NCBI GenBank assembly: GCA_900767915.1
Contig: CAAGAX010000015.1
Location: forward strand, 61,504 to 125,503
Origin: Acholeplasmatales bacterium
GTDB taxonomy: Bacteria; Bacillota_I; Bacilli_A; Acholeplasmatales; Anaeroplasmataceae
Direction of reading: 5' to 3'
DNA: 64,000 nt
The translations under genes and the position numbers were made by a program. Below the pieces are notes generated by a model. It made no database searches. It was not told the DNA's origin and saw only the letters and a program-made list of their open reading frames with translations. Of the stretch, positions 7,634 through 16,130 are shown one piece after another; positions within the stretch are counted from its first letter, which is position 1, and every line of letters starts with the position of its first letter.

Positions 7634-10600
7634 ATGGAAAATGAAATTACACAAAAGAAATTACGATTAGGCTTAGATATTGGAACGAATTCTGTCGGAT
7701 ATGCATTACTAGATGAAAATAATAAGCTAATAAAGAAAAATGGACATGCATTTTGGGGCGTTCGTATGTTTGAAGAGGCTTCAACTGCTGTTGATAGAAG
7801 AGGATATCGATGTTCTAGAAGAAGAATCGCAAGAAGACGTGAAAGAGTAGAAATTGTAAGAAACCTTTTTGCAAAGGAAATTTATACTACTGATCAAACT
7901 TTTTTTGAAAGATTAGATGATTCATTCTATTATTCAGAAGATAAAAGAAATAAGAATACTTATAATTTATTTACAACAGATTATTCAGATATTGATTTCT
8001 ATAAAAATTATCCAACAATTTATCATTTAAGAAAGGAAATGATGGAAGAAGATAAGAAATTTGATATCAGAATGTTGTATTTAGTAGTTTCACATATTAT
8101 TAAATATCGTGGTAATTTTTTATATCCAGGTGAAGAGTTTTCAACAAGTGATTATTCTTCAATTAAAAATTTCTTTATTGATTTTAATAATGCTTTAGAT
8201 AATATTTCAAATGAATTGATTGATAATGAAGATTATTCTTCAATTTATTTTGAAAAGGTTTCTAATTTGAATCAAGATTTTTTTAAAGAATTAAAAAGAA
8301 TTATTAATGAAGAAAAAGGTATTTCAAATAAAAAAACAAAGCTACTAGCTTTATTTGGTGTTAATAAAAAGTCACTTTATAATGAAGTAGTTATTACTTT
8401 ATTATCAGGTGCAAATAAGATTAATGTTTCAAAATTATCTGTTGTAAAAGCAAATAAATATCCTGATGCTGAAATTAAGCTTGATTCTGAAGAATTAGAA
8501 TCACAAATAGATGAAGCAATATCAGTTTCATCTGAATTAAAGGATATTTTAGATTTAATTATAAACATTAAATCTATTTCCGATTTTTATTTTGTTGATA
8601 AGGTATTATCATCTTCCTCATCTATTTCTATAGCTATGGTTAATATGTATGATACTCATAAAAATGATTTGAAGAAATTAAAAGATTTTATAAAAAAATA
8701 TGATAAATCTAGTTATAATGAAATTTTTAGAACCTATAAAAAGGATTTAAATAATTATGCTTCATATATTGGTTATAATGATGTTAATAGTAAAATGACT
8801 AGATTTAAACATGCTTCTAGAGAGGAATTTTATGCTTATTTAAAAAAGAAATTATCAAATATAAAAGATCTAGATGCTCAAGAAGAGATTAGCTATTTCA
8901 TTAATAAAATGGATAATAATGAATTTTTATTAAGACAAAATTCAAATCAAAATGGTGCTTTTCCAATGCAGCTTCATTTAAAGGAATTAAAAACCATTTT
9001 AAATAATCAAGCAAAGTATTATTCATTTTTGAATGAAATTTCAGATGGTTATACTACAATTGATAAGTTAATATTGACGTTTAAATATAAAATACCTTAT
9101 TATGTAGGTCCTTTAAATAAAGAATCTAAAAAGTCATGGGTTGTTAGAAGCAATGAAAAGATTTATCCATGGAACTTTGATAAGGTAGTTAAATTAGATG
9201 AATCAGCAGAACAGTTTATTTTGAAAATGCAAAATAAATGTACATATTTAAAAGGTGATAATTATTGTTTGCCTAAAAATTCTTTAATTTTCTCTGAATA
9301 TTCTTGTCTATCATATTTAAATAAGCTATCAGTGAATGGCTCATTAATTAGTCCTGATTTAAAGAAAAAATTATTTGAAGAAGTATTTTTAACAAAAAAA
9401 CAACCAACAAAAAAAGATATATATTCTTTCTTTAAGGCTAATAATTCTACAGTAACAACCTCATTATTAAAGGAATTACCTGAAGTAACTTGTAATATGG
9501 CTTCTTATATTAAAATGAAAGAAATATTTAAAGCTTCATTTACTGAAAATATTAATAATATCGAAAACATTATTAAAGATATAACTATATTTGAAGATAA
9601 ATCTATTCTAGAAAATAGATTAAAGAATGTTTATCATTTAAATAAAGAAACTATTAAACAAATCAAGGGCTTGAATTATAAAGATTATGGTAGATTATCA
9701 AAAAGATTATTAACAGGATTAACAATAGTTGATAATGAAACAGGAGAAATTAAAGGTAATGTTCTTGAAATAATGAGAAAAACTAATTTAAATCTTCAAG
9801 AAATTTTATATTTAGATGGCTATAGACTTATTGATTTAATTGATAAATATAATGAAGAAATTCAATTTGATGATAAGGAAGAAGAAGTAATAGATTTTAT
9901 TGATGATAATTTAATGATTTCCCCTTCATTTAAGCGTTCATTAATTCAATCTTATACGATAATAACTGAAATTGAAAAAATTTTCCATAAAAAAATTGAT
10001 GAATATTATGTTGAAGTTACAAGAACTAATAAAGATAAAACAAAAGGCAAGAAAACTTTATCTAGATATGAAAAAATAAAATCTATTTATAAAAATTGCA
10101 AAGAATTGGCATTAGAATATAATATAAATTTGGATAATTTAGATGCGGAATTAGAAAAAGAAAAAAATTCCTTAAAATCAGACTTATTATATTTTTATTT
10201 TACTCAATTAGGAAAATGTATGTATACATTAGAAGATATTGATATTAAAGATCTTTCTAACAACTATAAATATGATATTGATCATATCTATCCCCAATCA
10301 ATCATTAAGGATGATTCATTAAGTAATAGAGTATTAGTAAATAAAACTAAAAATGCCGCCAAAACAGATAAATTTTTATTTGAATCAGGTGTATTAAATC
10401 CTAAGGCCTATAAATTCTATGAAAAACTACTAAGCTTAGAATTAATCTCACCAGAAAAATATAAAAGATTAACTAAAAAAGAATTATCTAAAAATGAATT
10501 AGATGGCTTTGTTAATAGACAGCTTGTAAGTACTAATCAATCTGTAAAAGGATTAATTGAATTATTAAAGGAATATCATGGTGTAAATGAAAAGAATATA

Positions 10601-11794
10601 ATATATTCTAAGGGTGAAAATGTATCAGATTTTAGAAAGGATTTTGATTTGGTAAAGTCGAGAACTGCTAATAACTTCCATCACGCTCATGATGCTTATT
10701 TAAATGTTGTAGTAGGTGGAGTTTTAAATCAATACTATTCATCTAGAAGATTTAGTACTTTTAAGGATATTTCAAGAATTGAAAATGAAGGTGATTCACT
10801 TAATCCATCTAAAATATTAAAAAAGAATATTTTATATGCTTATAATAAAATCATTTGGAAAAAAGATGAATGTATTAAAAAGATAAAACATGACTTATAT
10901 TCTAGATTTGATATTACAGAAACATTTAAAACTTCAAATCCTAATGAAATGTTTAGTAAAGTTACAATAATGCCTAAAGGTGAAGGAACTGTTCCATTTC
11001 AAACTACTACTCCAAGAAAAGATATTTCTAAATATGGTGGAATAACTTCTAATAAATTTAGTAGATATGTTATTGTTGAAGTGTTTGATAAAAAGGGTAA
11101 ACAAACTATATTAGAACCAATACCAAAAACTGCTTGTAGTGATGAAAAAACATTAAAAGAAGATATTTATAATTACATTGTTTCTTTAGATGAATATAAA
11201 AATTATAATGTGATTAATATTGTTAACTATAATATTAAAATTAATTCCATTATAGAAGATGGCAAGCTTAGATACGCAATTACAGGTAAAACTGGAAATC
11301 AGTATTTATTAATGAACGTACAAGATAGGTTTTTCTCTAAAAAATCAATGAGTATAATCAAAAAAATTGATAAGTATTTAGAAAATAAAAAATATGAAAT
11401 TAAGATGGAAATCAAAGAAGATGAAGTAATTATTTCTCCTGCTAGAGGAATGAAAAATGGAATAATTTCTTTAACAAAAGCTGAATTAATAAATCTATTA
11501 ATTGAAATAAAAAATGTCTTTTCTAAAGAAATTTACGCATTCAGTGCTATAAAAAATATCGTTGAAATGATTGATTTAGAAAAGAATTACTCTATAGAAG
11601 AGTTGATTAGTTTAAATTCAAATTTATTACAATTATTAAAAACTAATGAAAGAAAAAATGCTGATTTATCACTAATTAATTTATCAAAGAATTCAGGAAC
11701 ATTGTTAATTTCTAAAAAATTAAAACCGGGTATGAAATTTATTTCAGAATCAATTACAGGCTATTATAAGAAAGTTCTATATGAGGTTAATTAA
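7634..11794 (+). CDS. cas9: Type II-A CRISPR endonuclease Cas9
   Basis: 1386 aa from ATG 7634, chosen because AAGGAG (7621-7626) lies 7 bases upstream; an in-frame TTG at 7607 would need the tracrRNA -35 region to be coding. RuvC-I motif LGLDIGTNSVGYALLDE (Asp15), Arg-rich bridge helix (RCSRRRIARRRERVEIVRNL), large recognition lobe, RuvC-II YYVEVTRTNKDK, HNH motif YDIDHIYPQS with His884, RuvC-III NNFHHAHDAYLN with His1016/His1017 and Asp1020, and a C-terminal PAM-interacting domain ending ESITGYYKKVL, like the SpCas9 tail. All nuclease residues are present, so it should be active. Length is typical of II-A (SpCas9 is 1368). The NGG-reading Arg pair of SpCas9 is not seen: the comparable tail segment reads SKKLKPGMKF, so another PAM is likely (inference). 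It overlaps cas1 by one base. Confidence 0.97.
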   Translation: MENEITQKKLRLGLDIGTNSVGYALLDENNKLIKKNGHAFWGVRMFEEASTAVDRRGYRCSRRRIARRRERVEIVRNLFAKEIYTTDQTFFERLDDSFYYSEDKRNKNTYNLFTTDYSDIDFYKNYPTIYHLRKEMMEEDKKFDIRMLYLVVSHIIKYRGNFLYPGEEFSTSDYSSIKNFFIDFNNALDNISNELIDNEDYSSIYFEKVSNLNQDFFKELKRIINEEKGISNKKTKLLALFGVNKKSLYNEVVITLLSGANKINVSKLSVVKANKYPDAEIKLDSEELESQIDEAISVSSELKDILDLIINIKSISDFYFVDKVLSSSSSISIAMVNMYDTHKNDLKKLKDFIKKYDKSSYNEIFRTYKKDLNNYASYIGYNDVNSKMTRFKHASREEFYAYLKKKLSNIKDLDAQEEISYFINKMDNNEFLLRQNSNQNGAFPMQLHLKELKTILNNQAKYYSFLNEISDGYTTIDKLILTFKYKIPYYVGPLNKESKKSWVVRSNEKIYPWNFDKVVKLDESAEQFILKMQNKCTYLKGDNYCLPKNSLIFSEYSCLSYLNKLSVNGSLISPDLKKKLFEEVFLTKKQPTKKDIYSFFKANNSTVTTSLLKELPEVTCNMASYIKMKEIFKASFTENINNIENIIKDITIFEDKSILENRLKNVYHLNKETIKQIKGLNYKDYGRLSKRLLTGLTIVDNETGEIKGNVLEIMRKTNLNLQEILYLDGYRLIDLIDKYNEEIQFDDKEEEVIDFIDDNLMISPSFKRSLIQSYTIITEIEKIFHKKIDEYYVEVTRTNKDKTKGKKTLSRYEKIKSIYKNCKELALEYNINLDNLDAELEKEKNSLKSDLLYFYFTQLGKCMYTLEDIDIKDLSNNYKYDIDHIYPQSIIKDDSLSNRVLVNKTKNAAKTDKFLFESGVLNPKAYKFYEKLLSLELISPEKYKRLTKKELSKNELDGFVNRQLVSTNQSVKGLIELLKEYHGVNEKNIIYSKGENVSDFRKDFDLVKSRTANNFHHAHDAYLNVVVGGVLNQYYSSRRFSTFKDISRIENEGDSLNPSKILKKNILYAYNKIIWKKDECIKKIKHDLYSRFDITETFKTSNPNEMFSKVTIMPKGEGTVPFQTTTPRKDISKYGGITSNKFSRYVIVEVFDKKGKQTILEPIPKTACSDEKTLKEDIYNYIVSLDEYKNYNVINIVNYNIKINSIIEDGKLRYAITGKTGNQYLLMNVQDRFFSKKSMSIIKKIDKYLENKKYEIKMEIKEDEVIISPARGMKNGIISLTKAELINLLIEIKNVFSKEIYAFSAIKNIVEMIDLEKNYSIEELISLNSNLLQLLKTNERKNADLSLINLSKNSGTLLISKKLKPGMKFISESITGYYKKVLYEVN

Positions 11795-12666
11795 TGGCTT
11801 TTAGAACAATTGTTATAAATAATAGATGTAAATTAGAATATTCTTTAAATTATTTGATATGTAGAAAAGAAACAACTAATACTAAAATATTGATAGATGA
11901 AATTAAAACAATTATTATTAATTCTACTCAAGTAGTAATTACCTCATGTTTATTAGCTGAATGTATTAATAAGAAAATTAAAATAATATTTACTGATTCT
12001 AAACATAATCCAATAGGTGAAACTGTAGGATATTATAATAATTATTATTCATATAGAAAAATAAAAGAACAAATTGCTTTAAATTGTAATACTAAAAATA
12101 AATTATGGAAATATATTATTATTGAAAAAATTAAAAATCAAGCTAGAAATCTTTTATATAAAGGGTATGAAAAATCTTATGATATGTTAATAAATTATGC
12201 ATCTAATGTAGAAATAGGGGATGTCACTAATAGAGAGGGACATAGTGCTAAGGTTTATTTTAATTCTTTATTTGGAACGGACTTTAATAGAGATTTAGAT
12301 ATATTTATTAATCAAGCTCTTAATTATGGTTATTCAATTATTTTATCTACTATTAATAGGGAGGTAAAGGCTCTTGGATATTTAACAGAATTGGGAATTC
12401 ATCATATTGGTGAGTCTAATCCATTTAATTTATCCTGTGATTTAATAGAGCCTTTACGACCTTTAATTGATTCATTACTAATTAAAGGGATAGTAAATGA
12501 AGAAAATTATAAAAGTAAATATATAGAATTATTATCATTAAAAGTTAAATATAATAATAGAGATGTTATTTTAGATAATGCAATTCATTTATATGTTGAA
12601 GATATGATTAATTTTTTGAATGTTGAAAATGAAGAAAGGATAAGGTTTATTACCTATGAGTTATAG
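11794..12666 (+). CDS. cas1: CRISPR integrase Cas1 (type II-A)
   Basis: 290 aa, usual length for type II Cas1. It cuts and joins prespacers into the leader-proximal repeat, in complex with Cas2 and, in II-A systems, Csn2 and Cas9. Metal-binding residues of the family are visible: Glu148 in NREGHSAKVYF, His204 in GIHHIGESNPFN and the acidic pair in CDLIEP (Asp216/Glu219). ATG overlaps the cas9 stop (TAATG), showing translational coupling. All key residues are intact. Confidence 0.96.
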   Translation: MAFRTIVINNRCKLEYSLNYLICRKETTNTKILIDEIKTIIINSTQVVITSCLLAECINKKIKIIFTDSKHNPIGETVGYYNNYYSYRKIKEQIALNCNTKNKLWKYIIIEKIKNQARNLLYKGYEKSYDMLINYASNVEIGDVTNREGHSAKVYFNSLFGTDFNRDLDIFINQALNYGYSIILSTINREVKALGYLTELGIHHIGESNPFNLSCDLIEPLRPLIDSLLIKGIVNEENYKSKYIELLSLKVKYNNRDVILDNAIHLYVEDMINFLNVENEERIRFITYEL

Positions 12667-12976
12667 ATTTATGAGAACTTTATTATTTTTTGATTTACCT
12701 ACTATAACAACTGATGATAGAAGAAATTATCGTAAATTTGTTAAATTATTAAAAACAAGTGGATTTTATATGATTCAGGAATCTGTTTATTGCAGGATGT
12801 CAATTGATCAACAAATGGCTGATGTAATCGCTAATAGATTAAAAGACAAGTTGCCTCCTGAAGGTAATATTATGTTGTTAAATGTTACTGAAAAACAATT
12901 TTCTACTATGCAAATTCTTTTAGGAACAAGTAAAACTGATGTATTGATAACTGATGAAAGAATTGTCAATTTATGA
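12656..12976 (+). CDS. cas2: CRISPR adaptation protein Cas2 (type II-A)
   Basis: 106 aa ferredoxin-fold protein. The first strand MRTLLFFDLP carries the conserved Asp, and EGNIMLLNVTEKQF is the typical second-half motif of type II Cas2. It bridges two Cas1 dimers. Overlaps the end of cas1 by 11 bases and csn2 by 4 (ATGA), as expected for a tightly coupled adaptation operon. A second in-frame ATG five codons downstream is possible but gives a non-standard short N-terminus. Confidence 0.95.
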   Translation: MSYRFMRTLLFFDLPTITTDDRRNYRKFVKLLKTSGFYMIQESVYCRMSIDQQMADVIANRLKDKLPPEGNIMLLNVTEKQFSTMQILLGTSKTDVLITDERIVNL

Positions 12977-13617
12977 AAAGAATTTTAATTAATCCAATTA
13001 ATGAAGTTATTGATTTTAATAATTCTATAAAGAGTATTAAATTTAATAATCAATTAAATTATAGAGAATTATGCTTTAATTTAATTGAAAATATAACTTT
13101 TAGTATTGATAATAATATTGTTGATTTGAATAAGAATTCTTTAATTATATATAATCCTTTTGAAATTAATTTAAATGAAAAGAAATTATTAACTTCAATG
13201 TATAGAGAGTTAGAAAAGGAAACTAATGAGAATCATTTACTTGAACTTCAAAGTATAGAAAGAGAAATTATTAAATTATTAGAAGATGTATCTATTGAAT
13301 ATGATTTTCAATTTGAGTATTCTGATTCCATTGATGTTAATAAATTATTTTCATCATTTAATGTTCAATTTCCTAATATTGTTTATTCAAATTATCTAGA
13401 ATTGATTGTTAATTATTTTAAATTATATAATAAATATTGTAAGACTAAAGTAATTATTTCTTTTGGTTTATTAAGTTTATTATCACAAGAAGAAATAATA
13501 TTACTTGAAAAAGAACTAGAATATATAGATTTGATTTTACTTGATATTTCTTATATTGGGAATTTGAATAAAATTGAAGAAACATTTGTTATTGATGAAG
13601 AATGGTGTATAATATAA
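12973..13617 (+). CDS. csn2: CRISPR adaptation protein Csn2 (type II-A hallmark)
   Basis: 214 aa, acidic and Leu/Ile-rich. Position last in the cas9-cas1-cas2 operon just before the array, length close to the 215-225 aa of canonical Csn2, and pattern (N-terminal beta-rich segment, long central helices around residues 70-110, then FSSFNVQFPN and a C-terminal Rossmann-like part) fit the Csn2 family. Csn2 forms a tetrameric ring on DNA ends and is needed for spacer acquisition. Identification rests largely on context; sequence conservation in this family is low. Its presence sets the subtype as II-A. Confidence 0.88.
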   Translation: MKRILINPINEVIDFNNSIKSIKFNNQLNYRELCFNLIENITFSIDNNIVDLNKNSLIIYNPFEINLNEKKLLTSMYRELEKETNENHLLELQSIEREIIKLLEDVSIEYDFQFEYSDSIDVNKLFSSFNVQFPNIVYSNYLELIVNYFKLYNKYCKTKVIISFGLLSLLSQEEIILLEKELEYIDLILLDISYIGNLNKIEETFVIDEEWCII

Positions 13618-13660
13618 TCATAAATGCATAGCTAGTTTAGCCACAAATATAGGTTTTGAG
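13618..13660 (+). promoter_or_regulatory. CRISPR leader
   Basis: Only 43 bases separate the csn2 stop from the first repeat. The leader ends in TTTTGAG directly against the first repeat; type II-A systems carry a short leader-anchoring sequence of this kind (ATTTGAG in Streptococcus thermophilus) that Cas1-Cas2 recognises. No clear -35/-10 pair was found here, so the array may be read from the cas operon or from within csn2. Confidence 0.6.
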
Positions 13661-15677
13661 GTTTGCTAGTTATGTTATTTATGGTATTAAGCAGACTAAA
13701 AAATTTTTTCGCTGCTTTTAAATTAGGTTTGCTAGTTATGTTATTTATGGTATTAAGCAGACTATCGCGAAAAGGTATAATTAATCATTCTGTTTGCTAG
13801 TTATGTTATTTATGGTATTAAGCAGACTAATTTAAAAGCTGCGAAAAAATTCTTTAAGTTTGCTAGTTATGTTATTTATGGTATTAAGCAGACATGAAGA
13901 ATTGACACCTTTTAAAAATTCTAGTTTGCTAGTTATGTTATTTATGGTATTAAGCAGACAATATTTTTTAATATAATAATTAACAATGAGTTTGCTAGTT
14001 ATGTTATTTATGGTATTAAGCAGACAGCGACCTTAAAGTTATATACGGAGTTTGCGTTTGCTAGTTATGTTATTTATGGTATTAAGCAGACCACAATAAT
14101 AACTAATGTCAACAACTTTTTGTTTGCTAGTTATGTTATTTATGGTATTAAGCAGACCGATCTACGCTGTTTATGATTTGCATTTAAGTTTGCTAGTTAT
14201 GTTATTTATGGTATTAAGCAGACTAATCTAAAAGATGCGAAAAAATCTTTTAAGTTTGCTAGTTATGTTATTTATGGTATTAAGCAGACTGGTGGTAAAC
14301 CTTTGAAAACCACTTACGGGTTTGCTAGTTATGTTATTTATGGTATTAAGCAGACCTGTGGCTGCTCCAGACAAGACAAAGCTTAGTTTGCTAGTTATGT
14401 TATTTATGGTATTAAGCAGACTTAATATAGATTAATTAATTTAAAAGCCTTGTTTGCTAGTTATGTTATTTATGGTATTAAGCAGACTTTTCTGCTTTGT
14501 TAATTTCTTTACAGTTGTTTGCTAGTTATGTTATTTATGGTATTAAGCAGACATAATGTATATAGATTAAAAGTGAGTTTGAGTTTGCTAGTTATGTTAT
14601 TTATGGTATTAAGCAGACAATCATATTCACCAGGAACTGCCTCATTATGTTTGCTAGTTATGTTATTTATGGTATTAAGCAGACGAAGGTATTTTTTTTC
14701 CCAACTGTGAAATGTTTGCTAGTTATGTTATTTATGGTATTAAGCAGACCTTGATGATAGATATATGTTAATTGAGGTTGTTTGCTAGTTATGTTATTTA
14801 TGGTATTAAGCAGACGATCTACGGCATTAGTAATCAGTGCAATCCGTTTGCTAGTTATGTTATTTATGGTATTAAGCAGACTTTCAAAAGGAATGGTCAG
14901 CGGAAGAAGTTGTTTGCTAGTTATGTTATTTATGGTATTAAGCAGACATACTAACATTTAGTTAGTAGAAAGAGGAGTTTGCTAGTTATGTTATTTATGG
15001 TATTAAGCAGACTTTTTTCTTTTCTTCTAATGTTAAATCTTTGTTTGCTAGTTATGTTATTTATGGTATTAAGCAGACTCCATATTTTTTATTTTATTTT
15101 ATTTAATTATTAAGTTTGCTAGTTATGTTATTTATGGTATTAAGCAGACTACAAATTAGTTTGCTTAGTGACAGATGCGGTTTGCTAGTTATGTTATTTA
15201 TGGTATTAAGCAGACTGATTTAACAGGGAAAAAGACTTTAGATAGTTTGCTAGTTATGTTATTTATGGTATTAAGCAGACGTAAAAGATGAAATATAAGA
15301 AAGGAAACTAGTTTGCTAGTTATGTTATTTATGGTATTAAGCAGACTAACAATAAAACATTATAACGAAAAATATCGTTTGCTAGTTATGTTATTTATGG
15401 TATTAAGCAGACAAGCTATATCATTATATGTTTGAATCCTTGGTTTGCTAGTTATGTTATTTATGGTATTAAGCAGACTTAGAAATATGTACACGATAAG
15501 TACAATTTAGTTTGCTAGTTATGTTATTTATGGTATTAAGCAGACCGCCATTAAAGAGACTACTAAACGCTGTCAGTTTGCTAGTTATGTTATTTATGGT
15601 ATTAAGCAGACGGAGATTTAATGAATGAAAAAACACATCTAGTTTGCTAGTTATGTTATTTATGGTATTAAAACTAT
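13661..15677 (+). CRISPR. CRISPR array, 31 repeats and 30 spacers
   Basis: 36-bp repeat starting GTTTGCTAGTTATG and ending GGTATTAAGCAGAC; its ends form an imperfect inverted repeat (GTTTGCT/AGCAGAC). The first 30 copies appear identical. The last (15642-15677) keeps the first 30 bases but ends AACTAT instead of GCAGAC, marking the leader-distal end. Most spacers are 30 bp; five are 29 (nos. 2, 13, 16, 20, 24), one is 31 (no. 28) and one 35 (no. 22, 15079-15113). crRNAs are read on the + strand, as the anti-repeat requires. Spacers 1, 3 and 9 are variants of one sequence. Short open frames inside the array are repeat artefacts. Confidence 0.98.
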
Positions 15678-15721
15678 TTAATATTAAGTTTATTGAAATC
15701 TACAATATATTTTTATTAAAA

Positions 15722-15758
15722 TTCTCTTTTTCTATTTTATGATAGGAAAAGATTTTTT
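15722..15758 (+). terminator. Possible terminator after the array
   Basis: Imperfect hairpin (TCTTTTTC paired with GAAAAGA) followed by a run of seven T just upstream of the csoR promoter. It could end the pre-crRNA. The stem is A/U-rich and weak. Confidence 0.35.
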
Positions 15759-15763
15759 TAATC

Positions 15764-15813
15764 TTGACATATACCACTATGGGGTATATAATAAAGATAC
15801 CGTATAGGGGTAT
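15764..15813 (+). promoter_or_regulatory. csoR-copA promoter with two CsoR operators
   Basis: TTGACA (15764-15769), 17-bp spacer, TATAAT (15787-15792): a consensus promoter. A first palindrome TATACCACTATGGGGTATA (15770-15788) fills the spacer and overlaps the -10; a second, ATACCGTATAGGGGTAT (15797-15813), covers the expected start site. Both match the G-tract palindrome bound by CsoR repressors. Binding of apo-CsoR would block polymerase and Cu(I) would release it. GGAGG (15816-15820) then serves csoR. Confidence 0.85.
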
Positions 15814-15827
15814 ATGGAGGTAAAATT

Positions 15828-16130
15828 ATGGAAGATGCAAAAGAATGCTGTTGTAATAAAACTAAAAAAAGAACAGAAGAAGAAAAAAAGAAAATAGAAT
15901 CAAGAATGAATAGACTCATAGGTCAAATGAATGGAATAAAAAATATGATTAATGAGGATAGATATTGTGATGATATACTAATTCAGTTATCTGCTATAGA
16001 TAAATCTATTAAAAGTTTAGCAAATTATATTTTAGAAAATCACATACATTCTTGTGTTATTGAAAATATTAATAGTGGTAACTATGAAGTATTAGATGAA
16101 ATAGTAGATTTATTTAAGAGGTTTCAGTAA
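15828..16130 (+). CDS. csoR: Copper-sensing repressor CsoR
   Basis: 100 aa all-helical CsoR/RcnR family protein. The Cu(I) ligands fit the CsoR pattern exactly: Cys47 (RYCDD), His72 and Cys76 (NHIHSC), with the 25- and 4-residue spacing of Mycobacterium tuberculosis CsoR (C36, H61, C65). The N-terminus has an extra CCC cluster (residues 7-9) of unknown use. It probably represses its own promoter and copA through the palindromes at 15770-15813. Stop and copA start overlap (TAATG). Confidence 0.93.
   Translation: MEDAKECCCNKTKKRTEEEKKKIESRMNRLIGQMNGIKNMINEDRYCDDILIQLSAIDKSIKSLANYILENHIHSCVIENINSGNYEVLDEIVDLFKRFQ

Noticed and set aside
14548..14582. Self-targeting by spacer 14 against 473-484
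   Set aside because: Only a 12-base AT-rich match (TAATGTATATAG); too short for a protospacer.
14158..14845. Spacers 8 and 18 as related spacers
   Set aside because: They share only GATCTACG; the rest differs, so coincidence is likely.
14519..14957. Short open frames on both strands within the CRISPR array
   Set aside because: They read the repeated 36-bp unit (for example LVMLFMVLSR or LLNTINNITSK each period) and are by-products of the repeat.
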